A stretch of 64,000 bases of DNA from Akebia trifoliata (Eukaryota; Streptophyta; Magnoliopsida; Ranunculales; Lardizabalaceae), in NCBI GenBank assembly GCA_017979445.1, contig CM030708.1, positions 32,182,721 through 32,246,720 of the forward strand, written 5' to 3'. Made by a program: the position numbers and the translations under genes. The notes under the pieces were generated by a model, which was not told where the DNA came from, searched no databases, and was given only the letters and a program-made list of their open reading frames with translations. Positions within the stretch are counted from its first letter, which is position 1. Every line of letters starts with the position of its first letter. This document shows positions 12,301 to 25,000 of this stretch, in pieces.

Positions 12301-14882
12301 TTTTATGTTAAAAAGGACATTAATTCTTAAAATTTGCATACAGCTTTATAAGTTCATCTAAATTGTATCTTCTCTTTTTGAATCGAGTTTGTTTTGATGT
12401 CAAAGGAAGTTGTTCCACTCACATTTTAAATGATTAGTTAATACAACAATGTATATATTTCCATTAAAGTTCTCATCGTAGTGTTATTTTTGATACTATA
12501 GTGAAGCTTTTGGATTGGGGAGAGGATGGTGTTGCAACAACCGCTGAAATTTCTGCCATTCGGGCATCATTTCGTCAAGAGGTTGCTGTTTGGCATAAGC
12601 TTGACCATCCAAATGTTACAAAGGTAAACCATCTTTTCGAATACATTGTGTGTATTTGCACGTGAGTGTATATGTTACTTTTAACTTCTTATATCCTTCA
12701 AATCCTTAAGATTGATGGAAGCCAAAACGATGAGGATATACGACTGAGAGAATTTGGTTTCCACTGTTTACACATTTTCATCCTATCTCATTTGTACTCA
12801 CATTTTTTTTTCTTGTTTATACCCTTGTACCGTACTTTGTTTTTTAAGACCACAATTGCATACTACGCATTTTATTTTTCCTTTTGACTTCTAAACCTGT
12901 GGGTGTGTAAGAAATATACATTCTCTGTTACAGTTTGTTGGAGCATCAATGGGGACTTCAAATCTAAAGGTTCCTTCAAATAATATTTCAAATGACATCC
13001 GTGATTCTTTTCCTTCTAGAGCATGTTGTGTTGTTGTAGAGTACCTTTCAGGTGGGACATTAAAGCAATTCTTAATAAGAAACAGGAAAAAAAAGCTTTC
13101 CTTTAAGACTGTGATTCAACTTGCTTTGGACCTCTCTAGAGGGTTAGTGTTGGTATTTATTACTCTTGAATTTAGAAGTTCTATAATGGGCATTCAATTC
13201 TGAAATGTATGTTGCTCCTTTTCTATGCAGTTTAAACTATCTACATTCAATGAAGATTGTACATCGTGACGTTAAATCTGAAAATGTTCTGTTAGATGCT
13301 CATAGAACTCTAAAAATTGCTGATTTTGGTGTTGCTCGTGTTGAAGCTCAAAATCCAAGGGACATGACTGGTGAAACTGGTACCCCCGGTTACATGGCCC
13401 CTGAGGTATCCACACTTTTTGTGAAGTGTTGACAGCTTTTCTTGAGAATATATTTTTATTTAGCTTTATAATGAATTAGAGTTTTTTGATATTTTAAAGA
13501 AGGGTCTTGTTAACGTGTGCCCTTATTTTTATTTAGCTTTATAATGAATTAGAGTTTTTTGATATTTTAAAGAAGGGTCTTGTTAACGTGTGCCCTAAGG
13601 GCACACGTTAAACTGCAATAAATACACTATGAAAATTGGATATTGTACCGAATGAGAGAAAGCGGAGTTGAATTGGTTTGACACCAAATATTGGATCCCA
13701 CAAATGCCCTCACCTTTACATTTAAACTTAACTAATCAGGTTCATGTTGGCAAAAACCAATGAACTCTCGAATCACGTTGATTAGTTTTCAAAGTTACAA
13801 AAATATCCTTTTTAACTATGTAATATTCAAAAATCCTTTATTAGTGTTTTAAATTGCAGAATAAACCCTTTTGATACATGTGTGTTTGCACATGACACCT
13901 TCTAGTGAACCATAACTAGACTACTATTACTGGAAAAGATTCAATATTTTTTGTTACATCTAAGTTCTAATAATGAAGTACTATACTGTAGGTCATTGAT
14001 GGTAAACCATACGATCGAAAATGTGATGTGTATAGCTTTGGTATATGTTTATGGGAAATCTACTGTTGTGACATGCCTTACCCTGGACTTACCTTCGCCG
14101 ATGTCACATCTGGAGTGGTTAAACAGGTTAGTATTTTTTATTATTATGTTTCAACCATCAGATTCTCAAATTATTATTACATTCATGCTGAACTGACAAA
14201 TTGGAAATTCTGGATAGTCTGCTATGCTCAGATCATCCATAATCCACATGTTTTAGAATCTAAATATTTGATTTGAGCAATCCAGCATGATGTCACACAT
14301 TTTCCCACTTAATAGATATGTAGTTTGGCTTGGGTTTATAAAAATAAGTTAGTGACCACAATTTATGGCTCATAAATGCATCTAAGAAACCTAGTCTTGT
14401 CTTGGAAATCCAATGACCGATTTTTATTTTTTATTTTTTATTTTTGTTGTAATGGGTTCATTAATTAGGTTGATCCATATGTACTATTATTGTGCAACTG
14501 CAAATTCCATATTAGATTGAATTTTATTTTCAGCCAATCTATCAGATTTCAATTTGCAAACACATGCGAATTTGTAGAAGCAGAACGAATGTGGTTGTTG
14601 TTGTTGCATTTCAATCTTAGTAGAATTAATGTTAGCATGATAATTGATGTTAACTTTTTCACGGGTCTTCGACAGATTTTACGTCCAGAAATCCCGAGAT
14701 GTTGCCCGAGCTCATTAGCAAACATTATGCGAAGATGTTGGGATGAGGACAAGGGAAAACGCCCTGACATGGCTGAGGTGGTGAGGTTGTTAGAGGCAAT
14801 CGATACAAGCAAGGGAGGAGGCATGATACCTGATGATGAGGCTAATGGGTGTTTCTGTTTCACTACAGCTCGTCGTCCTTAA
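9393..14882 (+). CDS. MRK1: Raf-like MAPKKK, MRK1-type serine/threonine kinase
   Basis: A 391-residue protein kinase in six exons: 9393-9720, 12502-12623, 12934-13142, 13231-13405, 13992-14126 and 14676-14882. All phases close and the stop is at 14880-14882. The ATG is the first in its frame after an upstream stop. The N-terminus (1-80) is charged and includes [18 protein letters not shown], characteristic of this plant subgroup. The kinase domain follows: glycine loop ARGTYGIV (91-98), catalytic Lys111 in [20 protein letters not shown] with catalytic Asp233, DFG (251-253), GTPGYMAPE ending at 278, and the tail GGGMIP...CFCF. The 'KLLDWGEDG' and '[11 protein letters not shown]' motifs match the ATMRK1 branch of group C Raf-like kinases by recall. 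Raf-like plant kinases are soluble Ser/Thr or dual-specificity enzymes; the substrate here is unknown. All catalytic residues are present, so it should be active. Intron 1 (2.8 kb) carries an insertion. Confidence 0.95.
10600..12130. repeat. GC-richer insertion with tandem repeats in kinase intron 1
   Basis: This part of the 2.78-kb intron 1 has clearly higher GC than its surroundings. It contains a tandem repeat around 'tttcaatgatgaatgcca' at 11672 and 11824 (period 152 bp), with a third, shorter copy at 11603. Each copy includes 'cttggactaact'. No reading frame survives and no TIR or LTR was recognised, so its class is unknown. It probably is a decayed transposon inserted into the intron. 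Confidence 0.5.
13451..13611. repeat. Exact 73-bp tandem duplication ending in a 29-bp palindrome, kinase intron 4
   Basis: Bases 13451-13523 and 13524-13596 read identically. The second copy runs straight into a palindrome at 13583-13611: arm TTAACGTGTGCCCT, inverse AGGGCACACGTTAA, one unpaired base. The identity implies a recent duplication. The palindrome resembles the end of a foldback element whose remainder extends toward 13.9 kb. It is wholly intronic (intron 13406-13991). Confidence 0.8.
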
Positions 14883-16871
14883 TTTCTTATTTCAATTACC
14901 TCATTCTGTGTTGAAATAGGCATATAGGTCTGGAATCTGTTTTTTTTTATTTTTTATTTTAAAGAAGAAGAAAAAGAAGAATTGCTAGGTTCTAGGTAGT
15001 CTAACATTGCTCATGAATGAAAACCTGTTAATTATTTCGAAGAATCTATAATGGCATTCTAAAGCTCATACATTATGAAAGATAAAATTAATATCATGTT
15101 CCAGTAGTACAAAGTGTTGTTGTTTGTTGCATGAATTTGCCCAAAAGTTTTACCTTAAGAGTCCCAAAAATCTTACGTTGTTCTTGAACAAGATGGATAT
15201 CTTGACAAAATAGATTATTTGATATGGAACATGCAGGCTACTGATGCTATGGACCTGACCTTGGTCATCATTTATAGACCAATGGAAAATGACAAAATGA
15301 ACAAGATTTAAAGGTGGTTTGCCTCGCAAAGTTTTCTGGTACCCTGGTTCAGAAAAAAATAAATAACTGAGATGGCTTTTCCATATTTTGAATATTTCAT
15401 TGGAGTTTGATAAAACTTGTCCGAAGCAACTTGGTTTCTTTAACTTTTGATAAAAATATATTTTTAATGATTTAAATATTTCTTTTCCAAATAAAATTTG
15501 ATTTTGTAATTGAACATCTTCTAATCCACCATATTTTATAAAGAAACTTAATTTTTTTTTTTATATAAATGTATATTTATAATTATAATTATAATTCTAA
15601 ATCAAGTAAAATGATTTATCTCATTCGAGACGAGTCAGCCCAAATCAACTTGATATCAATGGATGACAAGATGAGTCAAAATATCAAGTTTTAAAACCAT
15701 CTAATGATAACAATGGTTATGGTGATATGGGTGGTGACGAGGACGAGGGCAGTCAGGTCATTTTCTAGTACCAAGGTTTGTGTGTGTGTGTGTGGCAGGG
15801 GGAGGGGGGTGGTTATGTTGTTAATTTGAAAAATGAGAAACGTGTTGGGGGTTAACTTTTGGGTGGTAGCTTGATAGTCAATTTCCTAAAGTTTTAGAAT
15901 CTTAGTGATCACATATAATATTTTTGATTTACCAAAAATACCTTCTTTGTTTTTCTCATCTTCTTCACATACTTTAGTTTTCCCATGACAACTGCAATCA
16001 ATTCTAAGGATTGTTTATTGTTAATGAAGAATGGAGAATGATATACTCTTAATTTTGAACATTTAAATGTATTTTTTCGATAATTTACAACAACAAAATG
16101 AAGAACCAAGTTAAGATTCTAATTTTATTTTATTTTTTCTGAAGATTAGGTAGTAACTTTTGATTTGAGCATTCGTTTTGCATCTATGGTATGTGATACC
16201 TCGCTTTAGATAGGGTTCTTGCCCATTAGAGGGATCAAATGCGGGTTGTGCTCTTATAGTTATTTGTATGGTATTTATAAAAAATGTATTGATTTATTCG
16301 GAATGTTAGGGGAGGGTTTAATCCCAGACCCCCATTTTCCATCCGAAAGACGAACAAGTTGCCCCCACCCAATCGTCCCTTTTGACTGCCAATCTGTCCA
16401 GCAGATCTGGCTCATTCGACGCAACTCATCCGCCTGGGGTAGTAATTGGACTACTTCACAGTTTTGGCTTATCTTTTTGTTGCATTGATGCTTACAAACT
16501 AGCTCCGAGTATTTCGAGAAGATTTTTCCAACATCAAAATAGAAAAAATATTTAAAAATAATAAAAAACATATTTGGATCACACTTATAGTGTCAAGTTC
16601 AACATTTTATTTTCAAGTTTGACAATAACGAGTGGAGAGCTTGATAAATAAAAATGAACTCGACATTGTAAATGTGATTCAAATTCACCCCACCCCCCTC
16701 CAACACACATTTTTTCAACTTTAATACTAGATAAATATTCTCGAAATACCCAAAATACATACATCATACTTGCTAAATAGACACTCGAATCCAAATTTAA
16801 GACACTCTTTAAAAAAATTTAGAATCTAAACTGTTTTTTCATAAATCGACGAAATAAATATATATATATAT

Positions 16872-17233
16872 GGGAAATGTTCAGCAACAAACATTTTGAC
16901 AAACATTTTGGCAAAACATTTTTCAAAATATGGGTTAGAGGTTTTGGAATGGGCTGATTTTTGGTGAGGATGATCTCTACGGTGAGGAGATCATCATCAC
17001 CAAAAATCAGCCCATTCCAAAACCTCTTACTTATCAAAAATGGCTTACAAAAAATGGACGGTCCACGATTTCCCAACTTGTAAACATGGGGTTAGAAGTT
17101 TTGGAATGGGCTGATTTTTGATGAAGATGATCTCCTCACCATAGAGATCATGCTCATCAAAAATCAGCCCATTCCAAAACCTTTAACCGATGTTTTGAAA
17201 AATGTTTTGCCAAAATGTTTGTTGCTGAAAGGG

Positions 17234-17237
<4 letters not shown>
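16872..17237. mobile_element. Hairpin MITE in (TA)n tract, family A copy 1
   Basis: Starts GGGAAATGTTCAGCAACAAAC, and the inverse of its right end starts GGGTCCCTTTCAGCAACAAAC. It contains two internal inverted pairs built on 'aatcagcccattccaaaac'. Flanked by TATATA on the left and a 45-bp (TA)n on the right. Related copies lie at 40875-41076, 60101-60467, 60499-60769 and 60781-61022. Confidence 0.75.

Positions 17238-17282
<45 letters not shown>
17238..17282. repeat. (TA)n microsatellite
   Basis: An uninterrupted run of alternating T and A of about 44 bp that abuts the right end of the family A MITE. Similar tracts abut the copies at 60.1-61.1 kb, so target preference or co-mobilisation is likely. 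Confidence 0.95.
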
Positions 17283-17285
<3 letters not shown>

Positions 17286-19007
17286 AATGTTCAAAATTAG
17301 GAGTATATCATTCTTCATTTGTCATTCATGACCAACTATCATCGAAAATGATCGCAATTACCTTCAGAAAATCTAAGTATGTGAAGATGAAAAAATGATA
17401 GTTTGGGTATTTCAAAAACATTATAACGAGAGACGAGGTTGATGGATTATTAAGAAAGAAAATTTTACCAAACGTACTGTCAACCCACCGTACAAAAAGT
17501 TAGGAACTATTTAGAGAGAGAAAAAAAACCTTCCTCAGGGTTTACTAAGTAATTTTCCTTTTAAAATATGAGAGAGATGAAATTTTCATAAGAACTCCAA
17601 ACAAAATAGCCGATTGTTGCTCTCTTCTGTATAGATTATAGAAATGAAGGTAATATAAGAAAAAAAGTACATATATTTTAAATTTTTAATAAATATTAGA
17701 GTTCGCCCATACCTACAAGCATCCTCTTTGGGATTAAAGATGTAAAAGTGGGAAAAAAAAATTGAGGTTAAGGGGGTGAAAAATAAAAAAAATAATAAAG
17801 TGAGTAAAAAAAAAATAGTAAAATTAGAAGTGAAGAGGAAAGACAATAAAATGAACTTACAAAAATTATAATTGAATTTGACAAAACTCCAATCATGGTG
17901 CATTTTTAGATGGAGATCTTCCAAATAGTGGATAAGTGGGGGCAAAAGATTGGCATACATTTTTTGGGATGTGGCATCAAGATACTCAAATGAGCTCTGG
18001 GTTGAAGGCCATGAATGCTCTATAAATAATACCTTCAGTTAGAACAAATTCTATAGAATTTCAAATTTTAAAGTAGATATAGAAATTTAATAAGGGCAAG
18101 GCATGAAGTTACTGGGACAGATGATCATGTTCACGACAGAAGTTTATTTCCAATTTCCAATTATACCATACTATTCAAATCTACCATACTATTCAAATCT
18201 AGGCATCTTTCATTGCAACTGTTTGTGAAATTTTACACGTGCATACATAACTAATTGGAAGCAAATCCAAAATTTCCAACATAATTGTGTTGAGAAGCAC
18301 TTCGGTACATGTTAGGCCGATGTCACATGAAGAAACATGTCTCATCAGAAGACACTACTCTAGATAAGAGTAGAAAAGCTAAATACAAATCAGTTGTCAG
18401 CCCCAAAATAGCTGGAATATGCCGATAAATGTCTTATATATACATCTTTGTGTTACAATATCTTAAACCACTAAAAGTAATATTGTGAGACTAAGCAAAG
18501 GGCTGCTAGTTATAGATACAGATTACCTACTTTAATCATTTCGCATCATCTTCAAAACAAATTATATCAAATCACCTATTTTTCAAATCAATAAAGTAGG
18601 TTCTTTTAAATATAAAAAATATCACATATTGGCTGCAAGAATGCCAATCTTAATCTTAAAAAAAAAAGGTCAACATTGGCTCTCCCATATAAATAATTTA
18701 AATTAACCAATTACTTGGAAAATAAGTAGGGATGTGTTGATCTTCAGTAGAGAAGAAATTCCAGACAATGTATGGCTCACCAATATTGGCATCGTAAATG
18801 CATTAATATATTTTATTATAACTATTAATTTCACTAACATTAGAAATGAGCATTGGGTAATTGAATAATTTAAAATAATGTTCAACAGTCAATAAAAAAA
18901 TAAAAATAAAATGGGCATAAAATCAAATGCCAAGAAACTTCTGACAGAAAGCTGAGCTTGAAATGAGGAAAAATAGTTGAGGGAAATACACAGGGAGGGG
19001 GAGTATC

Positions 19008-22000
19008 TCACAGATATTGCCTGACTTCTTTGGAAAGTAGAGATCTTTTGCCAGTGTGAATGGGTAACCTTCTTGCCTTTGGCCCTTGCCATCCAAGTCT
19101 CTCCAAGAACTCCTCAATCAACCTACCCATTCGATACAGAAAATTGAATACCAGGCAACATGAAAATAGAAAATAACTTAATTCCCAAATGTTTAGTTCA
19201 CCACTCACAAGCTGCAAATTGCCTTTTGTGAAGATGCCAATTCACGGTCTGGGAATGAATCCTCCAATCGGAAACTCAACCAGACATAAAGATCCAAGAC
19301 CTTCAGTTGTCATGCCAACCAAGGGGAAAAAAATAAACGTTTTAGTAGTCACCCTAATCTAACAAATATAACAATCAACATTCAGGTCCTAGGACTAAGC
19401 CACGTTTCGAAAACACAGATATAACCTGGGATGATTTTCGATATTCCAAGTTGCCTTGGCCAAATCTATAGGAAACCCACATAATATACAAATAGGTCAA
19501 ACTGATAGTTGACTCGGCCAGTTCATTTCATACAATCAGAACCTAGCCTAACAGAAACGATTACCAAGTTCCCTAACAAAGATTTTTTTAAGGACAGATA
19601 GATGGTTTCATTTTCAAACTTCTTCCTTTTCCACTACCATGTTTGTACTTGTAAAATAAGTCTGACAGGTTTGAGGGTCAGACACAGATGATGCTAATTG
19701 AAAATATTACCTTGTGAATGGACTCAAGCTCCTTCATTTCAGTGTGTGTTTTGGGCACCTTAAGTGTCCCCGGCGTAAATATTTCTTGAAGTCGAACGAT
19801 GCCCTTTTTCGCATAATTTTGTGCAAACTGGTCCATCATGACAGCTTTATCATGTTAATTTCCCCATTCAGAGCATATTTCCCCAAATTCAAGAACAAAG
19901 GATGTACTTCACCAAAGAACCAAACCAAAAAAAAAAATGTACTTCACCTGTGTAAGACCCTGAGATGCAATGTCATCATTCATGTCCACTGGACTGCAAA
20001 CAACAAAAATCAAGTTATGTGAACCAATCAAGTCCGTAGAACTAAGAAAAAATGATCTAGCTTGCTAAGTAGTTCTCTATATCAGTTTGGAGTAATCATG
20101 TAGCATATATAAACTCCAGGTTGGAAAACTCAGGACCCCAAGCCAATATCCCAGCCATAAAAGCTTAACTTGAGGCAGTTGGCTTACTGACTTGAGCGAG
20201 TAAAATTTTATTCAACCACACCAACAGTGACATGGATGTAGTAAGAAAGGATATGAAAACATATGGCTTGACTAAGGATTTGGCACAAGATAGAGTCGAA
20301 TTGCTAAGTAGGACACACATTGCCAACCTGGTATAAACCACAGACAATGATGAAGAACAACAATTCTTAAAAAAGGAAAAGAAAAATCAATGTTGTAGGT
20401 TCTTTTTTTTTTTGGAGTTACGGGGGGGGATTGAGGTATCCAGGCCTCTCAAAGCACCCAACTAATCCTCGGGGAACGTGCAGTCCCCTCCCCACACATG
20501 CACCACGTAATTTCTGGGATAAATCCCTGAGGGTGGGCCCTAAGGGAGGATTTGAACTCAAGAACTCCACTTCCTGAGGTGTGGTCTTGGCCATCTCACC
20601 AACCCTTTGATGAGGCAGTATGAATTGGACAATTCATAAAATCATGTTAATACCCAGAAACAATTACCAAATTGGACCATTTTCTAAGCCTAGCAAGTAC
20701 ACGACCATTTGAGATGGTATTAGAGAAAATTGTTCAACTAGGTCGAGTTGCAAGTTGACTACAATTTTCTAAACTATGCTTAGCTAGCCATGAATGCAAT
20801 GACAACCCAAAATATGACTGATGATCGTGTTGAGCAGTTGAATGCTACTCCAGTAGATTTTCTATTAGCTAATAATTGTTCAAATGAAAAAAAAAATGAA
20901 TCTTCTGTTGCCATCTCCAATATAGAAGGCAATACTAAAGTTTTTTTTTAATCAACATAAGCTTTGTATCCAAGAAGAGAGATAGTCCTTACCTAATACA
21001 GAAAAGGTACTTATCATGCAGTCCAAGGGGCAACTCATCAATTACAGCAGCAACTTTCTGTGACAATAAACAGTATTGCGTAAGTCTTCAATTTGAGCTA
21101 TAAAAAAATAAAAATAAAAACTTCATTTCTGTGACACTAAGCATACATAATAGAGCCCTAATTGTAAATTATGAACGGAAAAGAAGATGAAGAAACATAC
21201 CAACATTTCTTCACACTCAGCAATGAAATAATTAGGGGATAATTTTGCATTCTCTAGAAAATGTTCCTGCACAGCAAAACATAGTGTTAAGATATTGACA
21301 AAAAAGAAGAAGAGGAAACTGTTGACGGGCAACCAACCAGCTGGATGAATGTGAAGATGGGAATTTAAAGTATAGCACGCATCCAACTGAAAATTATCGC
21401 AAATACCACCACTTTATGAAAAAAATGGAATAGTTTTCTATGAAAAATGTTAGAAGAAAAGTCATGCCAAGGATGAAGGACAGGAAGAAGATATGGATAT
21501 GCCAATGTTGTACATGACACACATCCCCAGGGGAATACACTGCCTCATCAGAGATACCAAACAAAAAAACTGATCATATCAAAAGATCTTAACTGACAAA
21601 TCTATACTAATTTCTGGAAACAAAGCCAGGGATGACGGTTTCTTCCTGTCCTCATGTCTGAACATGAGTGTTTCTCATTGATAGTATAGGGGGAATTTTG
21701 AAGGGGGGAAAGTGGCAAAACTTATCAGTGTCAAAAAGGGTCCAGTTCTTTTATGTGAGTGTGTGTGTGTGTGTGTTTGCGCGTGTGTGTGTGTGTGTGT
21801 GTATGTGTGTGTGTGTGTGTGTATGTGAGTGTGTGTGTGCATGAGAGAGAGACCTACCAGTGTCGGGAGCAAGCCTGCAGTTGGATGTAAACGCGAATAC
21901 AAGAACAGAAGATCAAATGTAGGAAATAATCCAGCACACTACATAGATAAAATGGGGTGTTTTAGAAGACGAGAATATGGAGTGTCATAAAACACATATC

Positions 22001-25000
22001 AACTCTACAAGTGGCTGTAGGATGCAGCTTAGGACTAATTGCAGAAAATATCCATATCAAGGTTGAGTATAAAAATCAGTGACTATGGCATTATTGCTAA
22101 AACTCGGGAATAAAGAAACACCTCTAGAACAGGAGATGGAGACTCCAGTGATGAATGGACTAAAGGTAGATCCTCTGCATCTAGACATGTCACTTCGCCA
22201 ACAGGAAATTTAGATCCATACCTTCCAGCCCTTCCTTTAAGTATAAGACCATAAAATTTTGTTGTTAAAGGGAAGACATTGATGAAAGAGAGAATTGGAT
22301 TTGGTTAGACAATGTGTGAGTGAATTTATCACATAGAAGCTACAGAATTTAGGGTGAACATGACTGCTTCAGGATTTTGAGTTAATGTGCACTTTATTTC
22401 GGTTTTGGAATATCATTTCATAGATGATTGATGGAATGAATGATAACATTTGGTGTAACACAATGTCTACATCTTCAATAGATCATATTATATTCATGAT
22501 CGCATGGGTACATAAAAAATACCCATTGAATCGTGGCACTACACTACATAATGATAGTCCTCATTACCCATTGATCTTGATTGATCAAATATGAACATTT
22601 GATCTTCTACAAACTTCTCGGTACACATATATGTTTTACAATAATAAGCAAATGGAAGAAAATACTGAACAAAGTCATTTCCCAAAGACAATCTAATCCT
22701 GAGAGCTTCTCTTGAAGAAGCCAATAACTATTTTGGTCTGACAATGATCAATTAACCAAAAGTAAACAATTGACATGACAAAGGTAACACAAATGACATT
22801 TGTCGATACAAGAACTTGCCTCTTGTCTGTCAGCTGAGGAAGCAAGGCTAGGCAAATAAAGACCAGTCAACAAAAGCTTAATGGGCAAAGTCAGGTAAGA
22901 GGACACAGGTCAATTAAATATTATAAAGGTATGGAGATAAATATTTAATTTTTGATCATCAAAGAGGTTGAGATGATCTTGGTATATGTACCATCTAACC
23001 ATACAAGCCAAAATTGAACATCACAGAGAAGACCTACTTTCATGTAGGCTTTATGTATCATCTAACAATGAAATCTTCACAAAAGACACCTTTATATTTT
23101 GGAAATATTTTAGACCTTAGAACATCAAATCTTAATGTCAAGCACATGAACAAAGACTTCCTCCTACACATAAAACATCTGATTTATTTATTTCCTTTCA
23201 TATCTACGAAAGGGGAGAATCCTCCATGGATTAAATAGTAAGAGGGAATGGGTACTTTGGGTTAAGACAACAGTCAATTTCCTGCACAGGCAGAGTTTTT
23301 GCAACAAAACCCCCTCCTTTGCAGAAAAAGAATCTGTTGCAATACTCCCAAATACTTTTCACAAAATAAGATACCTGCAATTTGTTTGATCTCTGGTATG
23401 GTAAGTTCCCGCATATCTATGCCATCAAACTTTCTCAAAGTTGAGAATATGATTCTAGAAATATTCAGATTGAGACCCATGCCAATGGCATCACTGGCCA
23501 CAAGAACATCAGACTCACTGCGTTCATCATTGAACATGGTTGCCTGCAATCCTAAAGAGTAAATTTACTCAGCTAATTCTTCACAGTAAAATTAGCAATT
23601 ATAACAGAAAGGCAGAAGCTATTAACAGTCAAAGTAGTATCCAATTAGCATCTTAAAAAGTTAAAAAATGTGCAAGTTTCAGAAAGTACTATAACAGTAA
23701 ACAATTTGGCCACAAATTTGCAATCCCTGTGTTTTGACCGTAAATTGGTTTCTAGAAGTAATTTATTTGCAGCAGTAGTTCTGGTAAGTGAGATCAAAGA
23801 GTGCATAAATGCAGAACTAGAACCACAAGGAGTTTTTAGTCCATGACTTCTACAATAAATAGCCAAGAGAGAAGATATGGAGGGCAACTTCAACAGGGAC
23901 ATTCACAGAGAATGTGTGCTAATAAAGAGCCAAGTCTGAATGAGTCACACTCCTCCATTCAATTCTGTCAACAGCCAAGTCTTCTATTAATGCAAATACA
24001 TTCATATCTGCCATCCTATCTACAACATCATAATTATCAAGTCATCCACCTAAATGACCAAAGAAAAGAAAACACGGTTTCATGTAAAACCCTCAAGGTT
24101 GGTGCTGTGGAAAAATGCATCCAGATGATAACATAATATATTTAATTCCCTTGAGCTTACAAAAGGTAGGCCAACCAAGTGAAGATATTGTTTGCTTGCT
24201 TGTTTCCTTTTTCCTGGTCATAATTAAAAATTAATAAGAGGAAAGAAAATACAAATGGAGAGAAGAGGGTAGAGAAATAGGCATTATGCCAGGATCACTC
24301 CTTCCCAAGATACATAATACTAATGAGTTCCCTATGTTGCTAGGAAATTTGCCTTATCATTTCCAGTCCTCGGGATATGTGAGAACAAGATCTTCATGGA
24401 AGATGCCAAATCCCAAGTGTCACTGGACTTCTTTTTTTCTGACAGGTAATCTTTTATTGAAGGTAATGAGGAAAAATGTATATTTACATTCAAATCTCAA
24501 TTCTTATTAGCATGTTTTCTGTGAAATACTACAGACATGTAAGAAATAATAATGTGGTTTTACATTGATTACCATATAAAACTAAAGAAGGTTTCCTTGT
24601 TTGCAACTTTGGTTACGTAACTTCAAGTTTGCCACCTAGACACATGATCTCACATTTCCAGAGTCATTATGCAAATTATGCTTCCTGTCGCTTTGTTTAT
24701 ACAACATGACTTGTTTGTGCAAGATAGAAACTACCGATAAAAATGAGGGGAAAACATTCACGTGTGGAGTTCTAAAAATTCCCCAGTTGCTGATAAAATG
24801 ATATTTGTAAGTACAAAAACGTAATGATTGTACTACTTCACTTATGTCTCTAATAACATTCTCTCACATGAAATATATGAGAAGGTTTCACATAGATACA
24901 GATATTTCAAAGAAAAAAAAGGAAGGAAACAAAGATTTTCCGACCAAAGGTGTTGCATGGAAAATGAGACAAAGAATAAAATCACAATAGCCAAAGGAAG

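Larger units (their letters stand above)
15850..17510. mobile_element. Long-inverted-repeat element with nested MITE
   Basis: About 220 bp at 15850-16070 reappears in inverse, diverged form at 17283-17510. Shared text includes 'cttcacatactt', 'gaatgatatactc' and 'aattttgaacattta'. The interior has a GC-richer block (16300-16480) that occurs once in the window, a second hairpin (about 16505-16750, 'tattctcgaaatac' symmetry) and the MITE at 16872-17237. Long terminal inverted repeats suggest a Mutator-type element. The exact ends and target duplication were not resolved and no transposase frame is visible. Confidence 0.5.
14883..19007. other. Intergenic region between the two convergent genes
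   Basis: Holds the 3' flanks of the kinase (+) and the SUV3-like helicase (-). No gene is supported. The centre (15.85-17.51 kb) is a nested repeat described separately. A short (TG)n tract lies at 15779-15795. Bases 17.5-18.9 kb are plain AT-rich DNA in which I recognise nothing. Confidence 0.6.

Noticed and set aside
21675..21902. Open frame with a long Thr/His repeat
   Set aside because: It is the translated CA microsatellite plus part of SUV3 exon 9; not a gene.
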